Shown here one piece after another: positions 44,337-52,807 of a stretch of DNA of 64,000 nt. Below the pieces are notes generated by a model. It was not told the origin of the DNA. It did no database searches and saw nothing but the letters and a program-made list of their open reading frames with translations. The translations under genes and the position numbers were made by a program. Within the stretch, counting starts at the first letter, position 1. Each line of letters opens with the position of its first letter. This DNA is from Bradyrhizobium lablabi (GTDB lineage Bacteria > Pseudomonadota > Alphaproteobacteria > Rhizobiales > Xanthobacteraceae), in contig NZ_LT670844.1 in the NCBI RefSeq assembly GCF_900141755.1, forward strand, positions 6,234,501 through 6,298,500, written 5' to 3'.

Positions 44337-45218
44337 ATGAAGGCCTCGGCTTTCAATTATGCACGGGCAACCAGTGTTTTGAACGCGTTGGAGTTGCTGG
44401 TCGCGCACGGAGAGAAGGCCAAGGTGCTGTCAGGCGGGCAGAGCCTGATGCCCGCCCTGAATTTGCGCTTGATCTATCCCGAACTTGTTGTCGATATCGG
44501 GGGGCTCGCCGAACTGCGGGGCATCGCAGTTGCGGATAATGTCCTTACCATCGGCGCGCTGACGCGCCATGTTGATCTCGCAAGGTCTCCCGAAATCGCC
44601 GCGCACGCCCCGTTGCTGACGGAAGCCATTGCCCATGTCGCGCATCCGGCGATCCGCAACCGGGGCACAATCGGCGGCAGCCTTGCGCACGCCGATCCTG
44701 CCTCCGAGCTGCCGGCCTGCATGCTCGCACTGGATGCGACGATTGTCGTTCGCGGTCAGGCCGGCGAGCGACGGATTCCTGCCGGGGATTTCTTTACCGG
44801 AATCTATGAGACCGCTTTGTCGGCGCAAGAAATTCTGATCGCCGTTGAACTGCCAATCGCACAGAGAAATTCCGTGCACTTCTTTTACGAATTCGCGCGC
44901 CGGCACGGCGACTACGCTCTTACGGGACTGGCCGCACAGGCGACCGTGGCGGGCGGCGCCTTCACCGGGCTTCGCATGGCCTATTTTGCCGTCGGCGACC
45001 GGCCGCTACTGGCCAGGGCGGCAGAGCCGCTGCTCAACGCCATCGTGACGCCTGCGCTGTTGTCGGAAGCATCGAAAGCGCTAGCCGAAGAGCTCGATCC
45101 CCAGGACGATCAACAGGCGTCCGCTTCGATGCGCCGGCATCTCGCGAAGGTGTTGATGGTGCGTTGCGTGTCGGCACTGCTCGGCCGCCCCGATCTCAAT
45201 GCCGGGGGAGCTGTTTGA
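44337..45218 (+). CDS. Molybdenum hydroxylase FAD-binding subunit (CoxM/xanthine dehydrogenase-type)
   Basis: The 293-residue protein has the FAD-binding motifs of the medium subunit: AKVLSGGQSLMPALNLRL near residue 29, LTIGALTRHVDLARS near residue 70 and HPAIRNRGTIGGSLAHADPASE near residue 101. It passes electrons between the iron-sulfur subunit and an acceptor. It is followed by the iron-sulfur and molybdenum subunits in the order M-S-L. Confidence 0.9.
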   Translation: MKASAFNYARATSVLNALELLVAHGEKAKVLSGGQSLMPALNLRLIYPELVVDIGGLAELRGIAVADNVLTIGALTRHVDLARSPEIAAHAPLLTEAIAHVAHPAIRNRGTIGGSLAHADPASELPACMLALDATIVVRGQAGERRIPAGDFFTGIYETALSAQEILIAVELPIAQRNSVHFFYEFARRHGDYALTGLAAQATVAGGAFTGLRMAYFAVGDRPLLARAAEPLLNAIVTPALLSEASKALAEELDPQDDQQASASMRRHLAKVLMVRCVSALLGRPDLNAGGAV

Positions 45219-45226
45219 CGGCCCTA

Positions 45227-45700
45227 ATGCCAATCTCCCTCGAGGTGAACGGCGAGCGCATCGAAGCGCAGGTTCTGCCACGTCTTAACCTTGCAGACTT
45301 CTTGCGCGAGCACCTGCAACTGACGGGAACGCATGTCGGCTGTGAGCACGGGGTTTGCGGCGCGTGTACGGTACGGGTCGATGGCGAAATCGTTCGGTCC
45401 TGCCTGACGCTCGCGGTACAGATGCATGGCGCATCCGTCGAAACCATCGAGGGATTGTCCGACAGCGGCGAAATTGCAGATCTGCAGGCCGCCTTTCGCG
45501 ATCGCAATGCCTTGCAATGCGGCTATTGCACGCCGGGCATGCTGATGGCCGCGCAGGACCTGCTGAAGCAGAATGCCGAACCGGACCGGGAGCGGATACG
45601 CGAGCATCTTTCCGGCAATTACTGCCGCTGCACCGGTTACCAGGCCATTATCGATGCGGTCGAGAACACGGCGCGGGCGCGCGCGGGGCGCAGGTCATGA
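45227..45700 (+). CDS. Molybdenum hydroxylase [2Fe-2S] subunit (CoxS-like)
   Basis: The 157-residue protein carries two [2Fe-2S] sites: plant-type cysteines at residues 39, 44, 47 and 59, and the second cluster in CGYCTPG near residue 97 and CRCTGY near residue 134. TTG 45215 overlaps the preceding stop with GGGGGAG four bases upstream and is an alternative to ATG 45227. The stop overlaps the large subunit start (ATGA). Confidence 0.9.
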   Translation: MPISLEVNGERIEAQVLPRLNLADFLREHLQLTGTHVGCEHGVCGACTVRVDGEIVRSCLTLAVQMHGASVETIEGLSDSGEIADLQAAFRDRNALQCGYCTPGMLMAAQDLLKQNAEPDRERIREHLSGNYCRCTGYQAIIDAVENTARARAGRRS

Positions 45701-48090
45701 CCGCTGCATCGACCAATCCGGAAGGCCTCTCGGAGCTCGATCGGCCGAACTCGTATATCGGCAAAATCGTTCCACGGCCGAACCTCGAGCGGCTGATGCA
45801 GGGACGCGGGCTCTACGTCAGCGACATCGAGCTTCCGCGGATGGGTCATGTGGTGTTCCTGCGCTCACCCCATGCGCATGCGAAAATCATCGGCATTGAC
45901 GCGGCCGAAGCGCGGCGCACGCCCGGCGTCATCGCCATCGTGACCGGCCCAGAGCTTAGCGCTGTGATCACGTCGTGGGTTGGCGTGTTGTCGCACCTGA
46001 AAGGCCTTAAATCCGCGCCGCAACATGCCATCGCAATCGATCGCGTCTGCTGGCAAGGGGAGGCTGTCGCCGCCATCGTGGCGACCAGCCGAGCCGTAGC
46101 CGAGGACGCAGCGGAGATCGTCAGGGTCGAGTACGAAGAATTGGAAGCCGTGACGGACATGCGCACCGCGCTCGATCCGGGAACGCCTGTGATTCATCCC
46201 GCGCTCGGCGACAATCTGGCCTTTGAGCGAAACCTTGACGCTGGCGCAGTCGATGCGGCGTTTGCCAGCTCCGACGCGGTGGTCGAGGCGGATTTTGTCT
46301 TCGGCCGGCACACCGGCGTGACGCTGGAGCCGCGCGCGGTGGTGGCGGACTGGAACGCGGCCGAGGCAAGGTTGACGATCTACCAGGGCACGCAGGCGCC
46401 CCACATGGTGCAGAATATCGCAGCGCTCCATCTCGGGCTTGAAGAGGCGCAGGTTCGCGTGGTCTGCAAGGACGTCGGCGGCTCCTTCGGCATCAAGGTT
46501 CACATATATGCCGATGAAATGGCGACTTATGCGCTGTCAAAACTGTTGCGGCGGCCGATTAAATTCGTCGCCGACCGGGTCGAAAGCTTCAACACCGATA
46601 TTCACGCCCGCGATCATCGCTGCAAGGGAAAGATCGGCGTCAAGCGCGACGGGACAATTACGGCGTTCGAGATCGACGATCTCACCGGCATCGGTCCCTA
46701 TTCAATGTATCCGCGCACCAGCGCGATTGAAGCCAATCAGGTCGTCAATCTTGTCGGCGGGCCCTATGTGACGAAAAACTATCGCGCGCGGGCGCGCGTC
46801 GTGTTCCAGAATAAAAATGTGATGTGCCAGTATCGCGCCGTCGGCCACCCGATCGCGTGCTCGGTGACGGAAGGCCTGGTCGATCTTGCAGCGTCGAAAA
46901 TCGGGATGGATCCGGTGGAAATCCGCCGCCGCAATCTCATCGCCGACGAGGCCTATCCCTGCGTTTCGCCCTCCGGCCTCCGATTTGAGCAGTTGTCGCA
47001 TCACGCGGCGATGACCAAGTTGCTGGCGATGATGGATTACGACAGGCTACGCGCCGAGCAGGCGGCCTTGCGCAAGAATAACATTCATCGCGGCATCGGC
47101 ATTGCGAGCTTCATCGAGGTCACCAACCCAAGCGCGGCGTTTTATGGCGTCGGCGGCGCGCGTATTTCGTCGCAGGATGGCGTTGCCGTGCGACTCGACG
47201 CGCAAGGCTCCGTGATCTGCCAGACCAGCATCACCGAGCAGGGGCAGGGCTCGGAATCGCTGACCGCGCAAATCGTGGGCAGTGTGCTCGGGGTCTCGAT
47301 GGAGCGCGTCCGTGTCATTCTCGGCGATACCGACAACACGCCCTATGGCGGCGGCACCTGGGCCTCGCGCGGTGCCGGAATTGGTGGCGAAGCCGCGTTG
47401 CAAGCCGCGAAGATCCTGCGCAAGAACATCCTCGATGTCGCAGCCGCCATTCTGCAAGCCTCACCCGCCGAACTCGACATCGCCAACAATGCGGTTGTGA
47501 ACGCAAGCGACGGATCGCCGCGCATTGAGCTTCGCGAGCTCGCCAGGATCGTTTATTTCCGTCCCGATACGCTTCCGCCGGGCATTCAGCCGGAGCTGAT
47601 GGCGACGCGCCATTTCGTGCCCCGCGAATATCCGTTCGCCTTCACCAATGGCGTCCAGGCTTCCTGGCTCGAGGTCGACACCGACACCGGCTTCGTAAAG
47701 CTGCTCCGGCATTGGGTAGTCGAGGATTGCGGCACCATCATCAACCCGCAGCTGGTCGACGAGCAAATCCGGGGCGGCGTCGTGCAGGGCCTGGGTGCGG
47801 CGTTGTTCGAGAAATGCATCTACGATGAGCGGGGGCAACTGACCAACGCTAACATGGCCGATTATCTGGTTCCGATGTCCGGCGAAATGCCCGATATTGA
47901 CGTCGGGCACGTGGTGTCGCCGACATCCGAGACGGAATTGGGGGCGAAGGGCGCAGGCGAAGCCGGGACGGCGGCGGCCGCGGCGGCGGTGGCCAACGCG
48001 GTTAACGATGCACTCAGGCCGTTTGGTGCAATAATTACCGAGATTCCGTTGACGCCGCAGGTTATCCTGACGGCCTTGGGGCGAATCTGA
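45697..48090 (+). CDS. Molybdenum hydroxylase large subunit (CoxL/xanthine dehydrogenase-type)
   Basis: The 797-residue protein binds the molybdopterin cofactor. Family blocks are GRGLYVSDIELP near residue 36, KDVGGSFGIKVHIYADE near residue 258 and WASRGAGIGGEA near residue 552, and the catalytic glutamate lies in GAKGAGEAGT near residue 755. The active-site loop reads QYRAVGHPIA at residues 378-387, rather than the AYRGAGRPEA of many form II members or the CSFR of carbon monoxide dehydrogenases, so it is not a CO oxidiser. The substrate is probably an N-heterocycle or aldehyde. Confidence 0.9.
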   Translation: MTAASTNPEGLSELDRPNSYIGKIVPRPNLERLMQGRGLYVSDIELPRMGHVVFLRSPHAHAKIIGIDAAEARRTPGVIAIVTGPELSAVITSWVGVLSHLKGLKSAPQHAIAIDRVCWQGEAVAAIVATSRAVAEDAAEIVRVEYEELEAVTDMRTALDPGTPVIHPALGDNLAFERNLDAGAVDAAFASSDAVVEADFVFGRHTGVTLEPRAVVADWNAAEARLTIYQGTQAPHMVQNIAALHLGLEEAQVRVVCKDVGGSFGIKVHIYADEMATYALSKLLRRPIKFVADRVESFNTDIHARDHRCKGKIGVKRDGTITAFEIDDLTGIGPYSMYPRTSAIEANQVVNLVGGPYVTKNYRARARVVFQNKNVMCQYRAVGHPIACSVTEGLVDLAASKIGMDPVEIRRRNLIADEAYPCVSPSGLRFEQLSHHAAMTKLLAMMDYDRLRAEQAALRKNNIHRGIGIASFIEVTNPSAAFYGVGGARISSQDGVAVRLDAQGSVICQTSITEQGQGSESLTAQIVGSVLGVSMERVRVILGDTDNTPYGGGTWASRGAGIGGEAALQAAKILRKNILDVAAAILQASPAELDIANNAVVNASDGSPRIELRELARIVYFRPDTLPPGIQPELMATRHFVPREYPFAFTNGVQASWLEVDTDTGFVKLLRHWVVEDCGTIINPQLVDEQIRGGVVQGLGAALFEKCIYDERGQLTNANMADYLVPMSGEMPDIDVGHVVSPTSETELGAKGAGEAGTAAAAAAVANAVNDALRPFGAIITEIPLTPQVILTALGRI

Positions 48091-48139
48091 GCGAAGACGC
48101 CGCCGGCACAACCAAATAGAATTTTAAAGGGGAGGAACC

Positions 48140-49393
48140 ATGACCAGGAAGGCTACCAAATCCGGATCGATTTCCCGGCGCCGTTTGCTGACGACGGTAA
48201 GCGCGGGCGCAGCACTTGCCGTCTCGCCGTTTCGTATCAATTTGTTGCAAGCACAGGAAGCCAACATCAAGATCGGCTTTCCAGTGCCATTGACCGGGCC
48301 TTACGGCACCGAAGCCCAGGATCAGGTGCGCGCCGGCCAACTCGCGGTCGCCCAGTTCAACGATTCCGGCGGGCTCAACGGGCGCAAGGCTGAGCTGGTG
48401 GTGCGGGATGACAAGCTTAACCCCGGCGAAGCGGCGACACGGACGCTGGAACTGGTCGAAAAGGAAAAGGTGAATTTTGTCGTCGGCAGTCTTTCCGCCG
48501 CGGTTCAGCTCGCGATCAACAACGTTACCAAGGAGCGCGGCATCATCTTCAACTCGATCAGCCAGTCCGACACCATCAACGAAGCTTCCGATTTCAGCAA
48601 ATTTACCTTCCACGAAGCGTTGAACCCGCATCTTACCTCGGGCGCGGTGGGCCGTTATGCCTTCTCGAAATTCGGCAAGAGGGTCGCGTTCCTCACCGCC
48701 GACTATGCCTACGGCCACGAAATGGTCCGCGGCTTCCTCGAAGTCGGCAAGGCCTTCAACATCGAAAATCTCGGCGATATCCGTCACCCCCTCGGCACCT
48801 CCGACTTCTCGACGCTGCTGCCGCGCATCCAGGCGCTCAAGCCCGACATCCTCTGCATCAGCAATTTCGGACGCGACCAGCAGATCGTGCTGAAGCAGGC
48901 CACCGATTTCGGCATCAAGCAGACGACGCAAATCATCGCGCCCCTGCTGTCGCATGCAAGCCGGGTCGCGGCCGGACCGCAGGCGTTCGAGGGCGTGATC
49001 GGCGGATGTTCGTTCTATTGGGGCATCGAGGACAAGTACGCCTCCACCAAGGCGTTCAACGACGCTTTCAAGAAGATGTATGACGGGAAGCTGCCGTCCG
49101 ACTACGGCGCGCTCGGCTATGGCGGCGTCCGCACGGTGCTTGCCGCCGTCAAGAATGCCGGCAGCGTCGACGCCGACAAGGTGATCGCGGCATTGGAGGC
49201 GCTGAAATACGACTTCTACAAGGGACCGCAATATTATCGCACATGCGACCATCAGTCGGTGCAATCGGTGTTGGTCATCAAGTCGAAATCGAAGGATATG
49301 CGCAACGAGTCTGATGTCTTCGAAGTCATCAGTACCGATGAACCCAATGAGGCAAACTTGCGCAGTTGTGCGGAGCTCGGTCATAAAGCCTGA
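48140..49393 (+). CDS. Branched-chain amino acid-type ABC transporter substrate-binding protein
   Basis: The 417-residue protein has a Tat-like leader (S-R-R-R-L-L-T-T, cleavage near L-Q-A-Q) and a LivJ-type fold: IKIGFPVPLTGPYGTEA near residue 44, FLTADYAYGHEMVRGFLEVG near residue 182. AAAGGGGAGGAA immediately precedes ATG 48140. It lies 49 bases after the molybdenum hydroxylase large subunit gene, so hydroxylase and importer look like one transcript. A hairpin follows the gene. Confidence 0.88.
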   Translation: MTRKATKSGSISRRRLLTTVSAGAALAVSPFRINLLQAQEANIKIGFPVPLTGPYGTEAQDQVRAGQLAVAQFNDSGGLNGRKAELVVRDDKLNPGEAATRTLELVEKEKVNFVVGSLSAAVQLAINNVTKERGIIFNSISQSDTINEASDFSKFTFHEALNPHLTSGAVGRYAFSKFGKRVAFLTADYAYGHEMVRGFLEVGKAFNIENLGDIRHPLGTSDFSTLLPRIQALKPDILCISNFGRDQQIVLKQATDFGIKQTTQIIAPLLSHASRVAAGPQAFEGVIGGCSFYWGIEDKYASTKAFNDAFKKMYDGKLPSDYGALGYGGVRTVLAAVKNAGSVDADKVIAALEALKYDFYKGPQYYRTCDHQSVQSVLVIKSKSKDMRNESDVFEVISTDEPNEANLRSCAELGHKA

Positions 49394-49403
49394 CGTCGCG
49401 AAC

Positions 49404-49430
49404 GATGTGTGCCCGCCTCGGGCACACATC
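49404..49430 (+). promoter_or_regulatory. Hairpin between binding protein and permease genes
   Basis: GATGTGTGCCCG (49404-49415) and CGGGCACACATC (49419-49430) form a perfect twelve-base stem with a CCT loop. It could protect the upstream message or partly stop transcription, giving more binding protein than permease, a usual pattern in ABC operons. Confidence 0.6.
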
Positions 49431-49447
49431 GACTTTTGGGGGAACGC

Positions 49448-50332
49448 ATGGCTGGTCTCAGCCTCAATCTGATTGCACTGCAATTGTTTGCGGGTCTTGC
49501 GCTCGGCGCGATCTATGTGCTGTTTGCGATCGGCCTTTCGCTGATCTTCGGCATGCTGACGGTGGTGAATTTTGCCCACGGCGCGTTTTATATGGTCGGC
49601 GCCTATGCCGGCCTCTACATTCTCTCGCTCGGCGGAAATTTCTGGGTCTGCCTGATCGCCGTGCCGCTCGCCGTCGGTCTGTTCGGCCTCGCGGTCGAGC
49701 GGGTTTTGATCCGGCCGCTCTACGGCAGGGGTATCGATTATCCACTCTTGCTGACTTTCGGCTTGAGCTACGTCATGGTCGAAGCCGTTCGCATCATCTT
49801 CGGCAAGACCGGATACCCCTTTGATACGCCGGAGATCCTGCAAGGCGCGGTGAATATCGGCGTCGGCTATTTTCCGCTCTATCGGCTGTTTGTGATCGGC
49901 GCGACCGCCGCCGTGCTGCTGGCGCTCTGGCTGTTTCTCGAAAAGACGAGCTTTGGCCTGATCATTCGCGCCGGCGCACGCGATCCGCAGATCGTTCGCG
50001 TGCTCGGGGTCGACGTGACGCGGGTCTGGCTGATCGTCTTCGGAATAGGAACCGCGATCGCTGGATTTGCGGGGCTGTTGGCAGCCCCCCTTCAAGGCGT
50101 CATTCCGGAGATGGGCGGCACGATTCTCGCCGAGGCCTTTGTCGTGACAGTTGTCGGCGGCATGGGGTCGATCGGGGGTGCTGTGCTGGCCGGGCTGCTG
50201 GTCGGCGTTGTCGTCAGCATGACATCGTTGTTTGCGCCGGAAATGGGCAAGGTATCGATCTTTGCGTTGATGGCGGTGGTCCTGATCGTCCGGCCGCAAG
50301 GCTTCTTCGGCCGCGCCGGATTGATGAGCTGA
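49448..50332 (+). CDS. Branched-chain amino acid-type ABC transporter permease (LivH-like)
   Basis: The 294-residue permease has eight helices with FGMLTVVNFAHGAFYMVGAY near residue 35, RAGARDPQIVRVLGVDV near residue 177 and VVGGMGSIGGAVLAGLLVG near residue 236. GGGGGA lies before ATG 49448. It is part of the second Liv-type importer. Confidence 0.9.
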   Translation: MAGLSLNLIALQLFAGLALGAIYVLFAIGLSLIFGMLTVVNFAHGAFYMVGAYAGLYILSLGGNFWVCLIAVPLAVGLFGLAVERVLIRPLYGRGIDYPLLLTFGLSYVMVEAVRIIFGKTGYPFDTPEILQGAVNIGVGYFPLYRLFVIGATAAVLLALWLFLEKTSFGLIIRAGARDPQIVRVLGVDVTRVWLIVFGIGTAIAGFAGLLAAPLQGVIPEMGGTILAEAFVVTVVGGMGSIGGAVLAGLLVGVVVSMTSLFAPEMGKVSIFALMAVVLIVRPQGFFGRAGLMS

Positions 50333-50349
50333 AGGTGAAATCAAGGGGC

Positions 50350-51342
50350 ATGAATGAAATCACCCAGCCATATCAGAGCGCGCCGGCGGCGCCGGTGAGT
50401 TGGTTTCAGTTCGCGACCAGGCACCGCGCCGGTCTCGCCAGCCTTGTCGTTCTGGTATTTCCGCTTGTCATGCCGTTCACCGCGCTCGCGGTCAACATCC
50501 TGATCTACGGCCTCTATGCGCTGGGCTTCAACCTCGTCTTCGGTTATCTCGGCCTCTTATCGTTCGGCCATGCCGCCCTGTTCGGCACCGGCGCTTATCT
50601 CTGCGGCATCGCCATCGTGCATTTCGCGCTGCCCTGGTACCTCTCGATCGCGATCGGCATTCTCGGTGGGCTCTCGATGGCGCTGCTCATCGGTGTGCTG
50701 GCGATCCGGACCCGCGGCATCTATTTCGCGATGGTCACGATGGCGCTGTCGCAATGCGTCTATTACCTGTTTTATCAGGCCGTCGACTGGACCGGCGGCG
50801 AAAACGGCCTGCGCGGCATCAATGTCCGCGTGATCGATATCTTTGGCTTGAAGCTGGATTTCATCAACCCGCTGACCCGCTATTACGTGATTGCCGCTTT
50901 CGTGATCGCGGCGTTCTTCGTGCTGTCGCGGATTCTCGCTTCGCCCTTCGGCGCCGTGATCGAAGCGGTGCGCGAGAATGAAACCCGCGCCAAGGCCTCC
51001 GGTTACGACGTGACGTTGACGCGCTTGATCACATTCGTGCTGTCCGGCGGGTTTTGCGGACTGGCTGGCGCGCTGCAGGCGCTACATCTGTCGATCGTGC
51101 CGATCGAAATCCTGCACTATGACACCTCCGGCATTGTCGTGATGATCGCGCTGCTCGGCGGAATGGGCACGTTCTTCGGGCCGATGGTCGGCGCGGCGGC
51201 GTTTCTGCTCCTGGAAAATCTCGTCTCGCTCTGGACCGTGCATTGGCAGCTCATCGTCGGCGCCATCTTCATGATCTGCGTGCTGTTCTTCCCGGCCGGA
51301 ATCTGGGGAACGCTGATCTCGCGGGGCAAGCCATGGCGGTAA
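50350..51342 (+). CDS. Branched-chain amino acid-type ABC transporter permease (LivM-like)
   Basis: The 330-residue permease has LYALGFNLVFGYLGLLSFGH near residue 55 and ALLGGMGTFFGPMVGAAAFL near residue 260, both typical of LivM. ATG 50350 or GTG 50335 are possible starts. The end overlaps the next ATPase gene by ten bases. Confidence 0.9.
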   Translation: MNEITQPYQSAPAAPVSWFQFATRHRAGLASLVVLVFPLVMPFTALAVNILIYGLYALGFNLVFGYLGLLSFGHAALFGTGAYLCGIAIVHFALPWYLSIAIGILGGLSMALLIGVLAIRTRGIYFAMVTMALSQCVYYLFYQAVDWTGGENGLRGINVRVIDIFGLKLDFINPLTRYYVIAAFVIAAFFVLSRILASPFGAVIEAVRENETRAKASGYDVTLTRLITFVLSGGFCGLAGALQALHLSIVPIEILHYDTSGIVVMIALLGGMGTFFGPMVGAAAFLLLENLVSLWTVHWQLIVGAIFMICVLFFPAGIWGTLISRGKPWR

Positions 51343-52094
51343 GCACAGAGCGGCCCATCTTGCGGACCAAGGGCGTAGGCCGTACCTTCGGCAAATTCGT
51401 CGCGTTGAACAATATCTCGGCAGAATTCTCCAAGGGTGCCATCACTTCGATCATCGGGCCCAACGGCGCCGGCAAGAGCACCTATTTCAACCTGCTGTCC
51501 GGCGCCTTGCGGCCATCGAGTGGCAGTGTTGAATTCGAGGGCAGGGATGTCACCGGACTTCCGCAGCATCGCTTTGCCCATATGGGCATCGCAAAATCCT
51601 TTCAGATCACCAATGTCTTCCCGCAGCTTTCGACCCGCGAAAATATCCGGATCGGATTGCAGGCGCTGGTGTCGCGTTACGATATGTGGCGTCCGCGCGC
51701 CAGGCACACCGAACTGATCGAGCAGGCCGATGAATTGCTGGCGCTGGTCGGATTGTGGGAAGCGCGCGAGCGGACGGCAAAGACGCTGGCCCATGGCGAG
51801 CAGCGCGCGCTGGAAATCGGAATGGCGCTGGCGAGCCGGCCGCGGCTGTTGTTGCTCGACGAGCCGACCGCCGGCATGAGTCCCGAAGAAACCCGCATCA
51901 TGATGGATCTGATCGTCAAGCTCGCCCGCGAGCGCACCGTCATTCTGGTCGAGCACAAGATGAAACTGGTGCTCGGGATCAGCGACCGCATCCTGGTGCT
52001 GCATCACGGCGAGTTGCTGGCGGAAGGAACGCCGTCGGAAGTTCGCCAGAACGAGGCGGTGAAGCGGGTTTATCTCGGCCAGCGGGAGCATTGA
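51333..52094 (+). CDS. Branched-chain amino acid-type ABC transporter ATP-binding protein (LivG-like)
   Basis: The 253-residue ATPase has IIGPNGAGKSTYFNLLSG near residue 38, signature AHGEQRALEIGMALA near residue 152, a Walker B LLLDEPTAGMSPEET and VILVEHKMKLVLG. ATG 51333 sits inside the end of the permease gene. A four-base gap separates it from the LivF-type gene. Confidence 0.9.
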   Translation: MAVSTERPILRTKGVGRTFGKFVALNNISAEFSKGAITSIIGPNGAGKSTYFNLLSGALRPSSGSVEFEGRDVTGLPQHRFAHMGIAKSFQITNVFPQLSTRENIRIGLQALVSRYDMWRPRARHTELIEQADELLALVGLWEARERTAKTLAHGEQRALEIGMALASRPRLLLLDEPTAGMSPEETRIMMDLIVKLARERTVILVEHKMKLVLGISDRILVLHHGELLAEGTPSEVRQNEAVKRVYLGQREH

Positions 52095-52098
52095 ACGG

Positions 52099-52803
52099 AT
52101 GCTGCGGATCAGCAATCTAAACGCCTGGTATGGCTCCAGCCATGTGCTGCAGGACATCTCCATCGAGGTCGCCAAAGGCGAGATCGTTTGCCTGATCGGG
52201 CGGAACGGCGCTGGCAAGACCACGACGTTGAAATCCATCATGGGCCTGATGGACAGAACGCGCGGATCGGTCATTTTCAAGGACAAGGAACTGCTGGGCC
52301 AGCCCGCGCATATGCGCTTTGCGCTTGGGCTGGCTTACGTGCCGGAGGAACGGCGCATCGTGCAGGGACTTTCCGTGCGAGAAAATCTCAGGTTGGGCCT
52401 GGTGGCGTCTCCCGAAAAGAAGCGAGAGGCCGAACTGATCGAAGGTATCGCCAAGATCTTTCCGCGGCTCGCCGAGCGGCTGGATCAGGAGGCGCTGACC
52501 ATGTCCGGCGGCGAACAGCAAATGCTGGCGATTGCGCGAGCGATGATCGCCAAGCCTGATCTCATCATGCTCGACGAGCCCTCGGAAGGCATCATGCCGG
52601 TCTTGGTCGACGAAATGTTCGAACTGTTTCGTGACATGAAGGCGCAGGGGACCACAGTCTTGCTGGTCGAACAGAATGTGGAGCTGGCGCTCGATATCGC
52701 CGACCGCGCCTACGTGCTCGATCAGGGCGCGGTGGTCCACCACGCCGCCGCGCGCGAGCTATTGGCCGACAACGATATCAAGGAGCGTTACTGCTCCGTG
52801 TGA
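52099..52803 (+). CDS. Branched-chain amino acid-type ABC transporter ATP-binding protein (LivF-like)
   Basis: The 234-residue ATPase has LIGRNGAGKTTTLKSIMG near residue 33, MSGGEQQMLAIARAM near residue 135 and LIMLDEPSEGIMPV near residue 155. It is the last gene of the hydroxylase-importer run and meets the convergent zinc dehydrogenase gene with four bases between. Confidence 0.9.
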   Translation: MLRISNLNAWYGSSHVLQDISIEVAKGEIVCLIGRNGAGKTTTLKSIMGLMDRTRGSVIFKDKELLGQPAHMRFALGLAYVPEERRIVQGLSVRENLRLGLVASPEKKREAELIEGIAKIFPRLAERLDQEALTMSGGEQQMLAIARAMIAKPDLIMLDEPSEGIMPVLVDEMFELFRDMKAQGTTVLLVEQNVELALDIADRAYVLDQGAVVHHAAARELLADNDIKERYCSV

Positions 52804-52807
52804 GGAG

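Noticed and set aside
44337..48090. Aerobic carbon monoxide dehydrogenase
   Set aside because: The large subunit lacks the CSFR active-site loop of CO oxidisers.
48062..50344. Minus-strand frame of 760 codons
   Set aside because: It is antisense to a binding protein and permease that match known families; it has no family resemblance itself.
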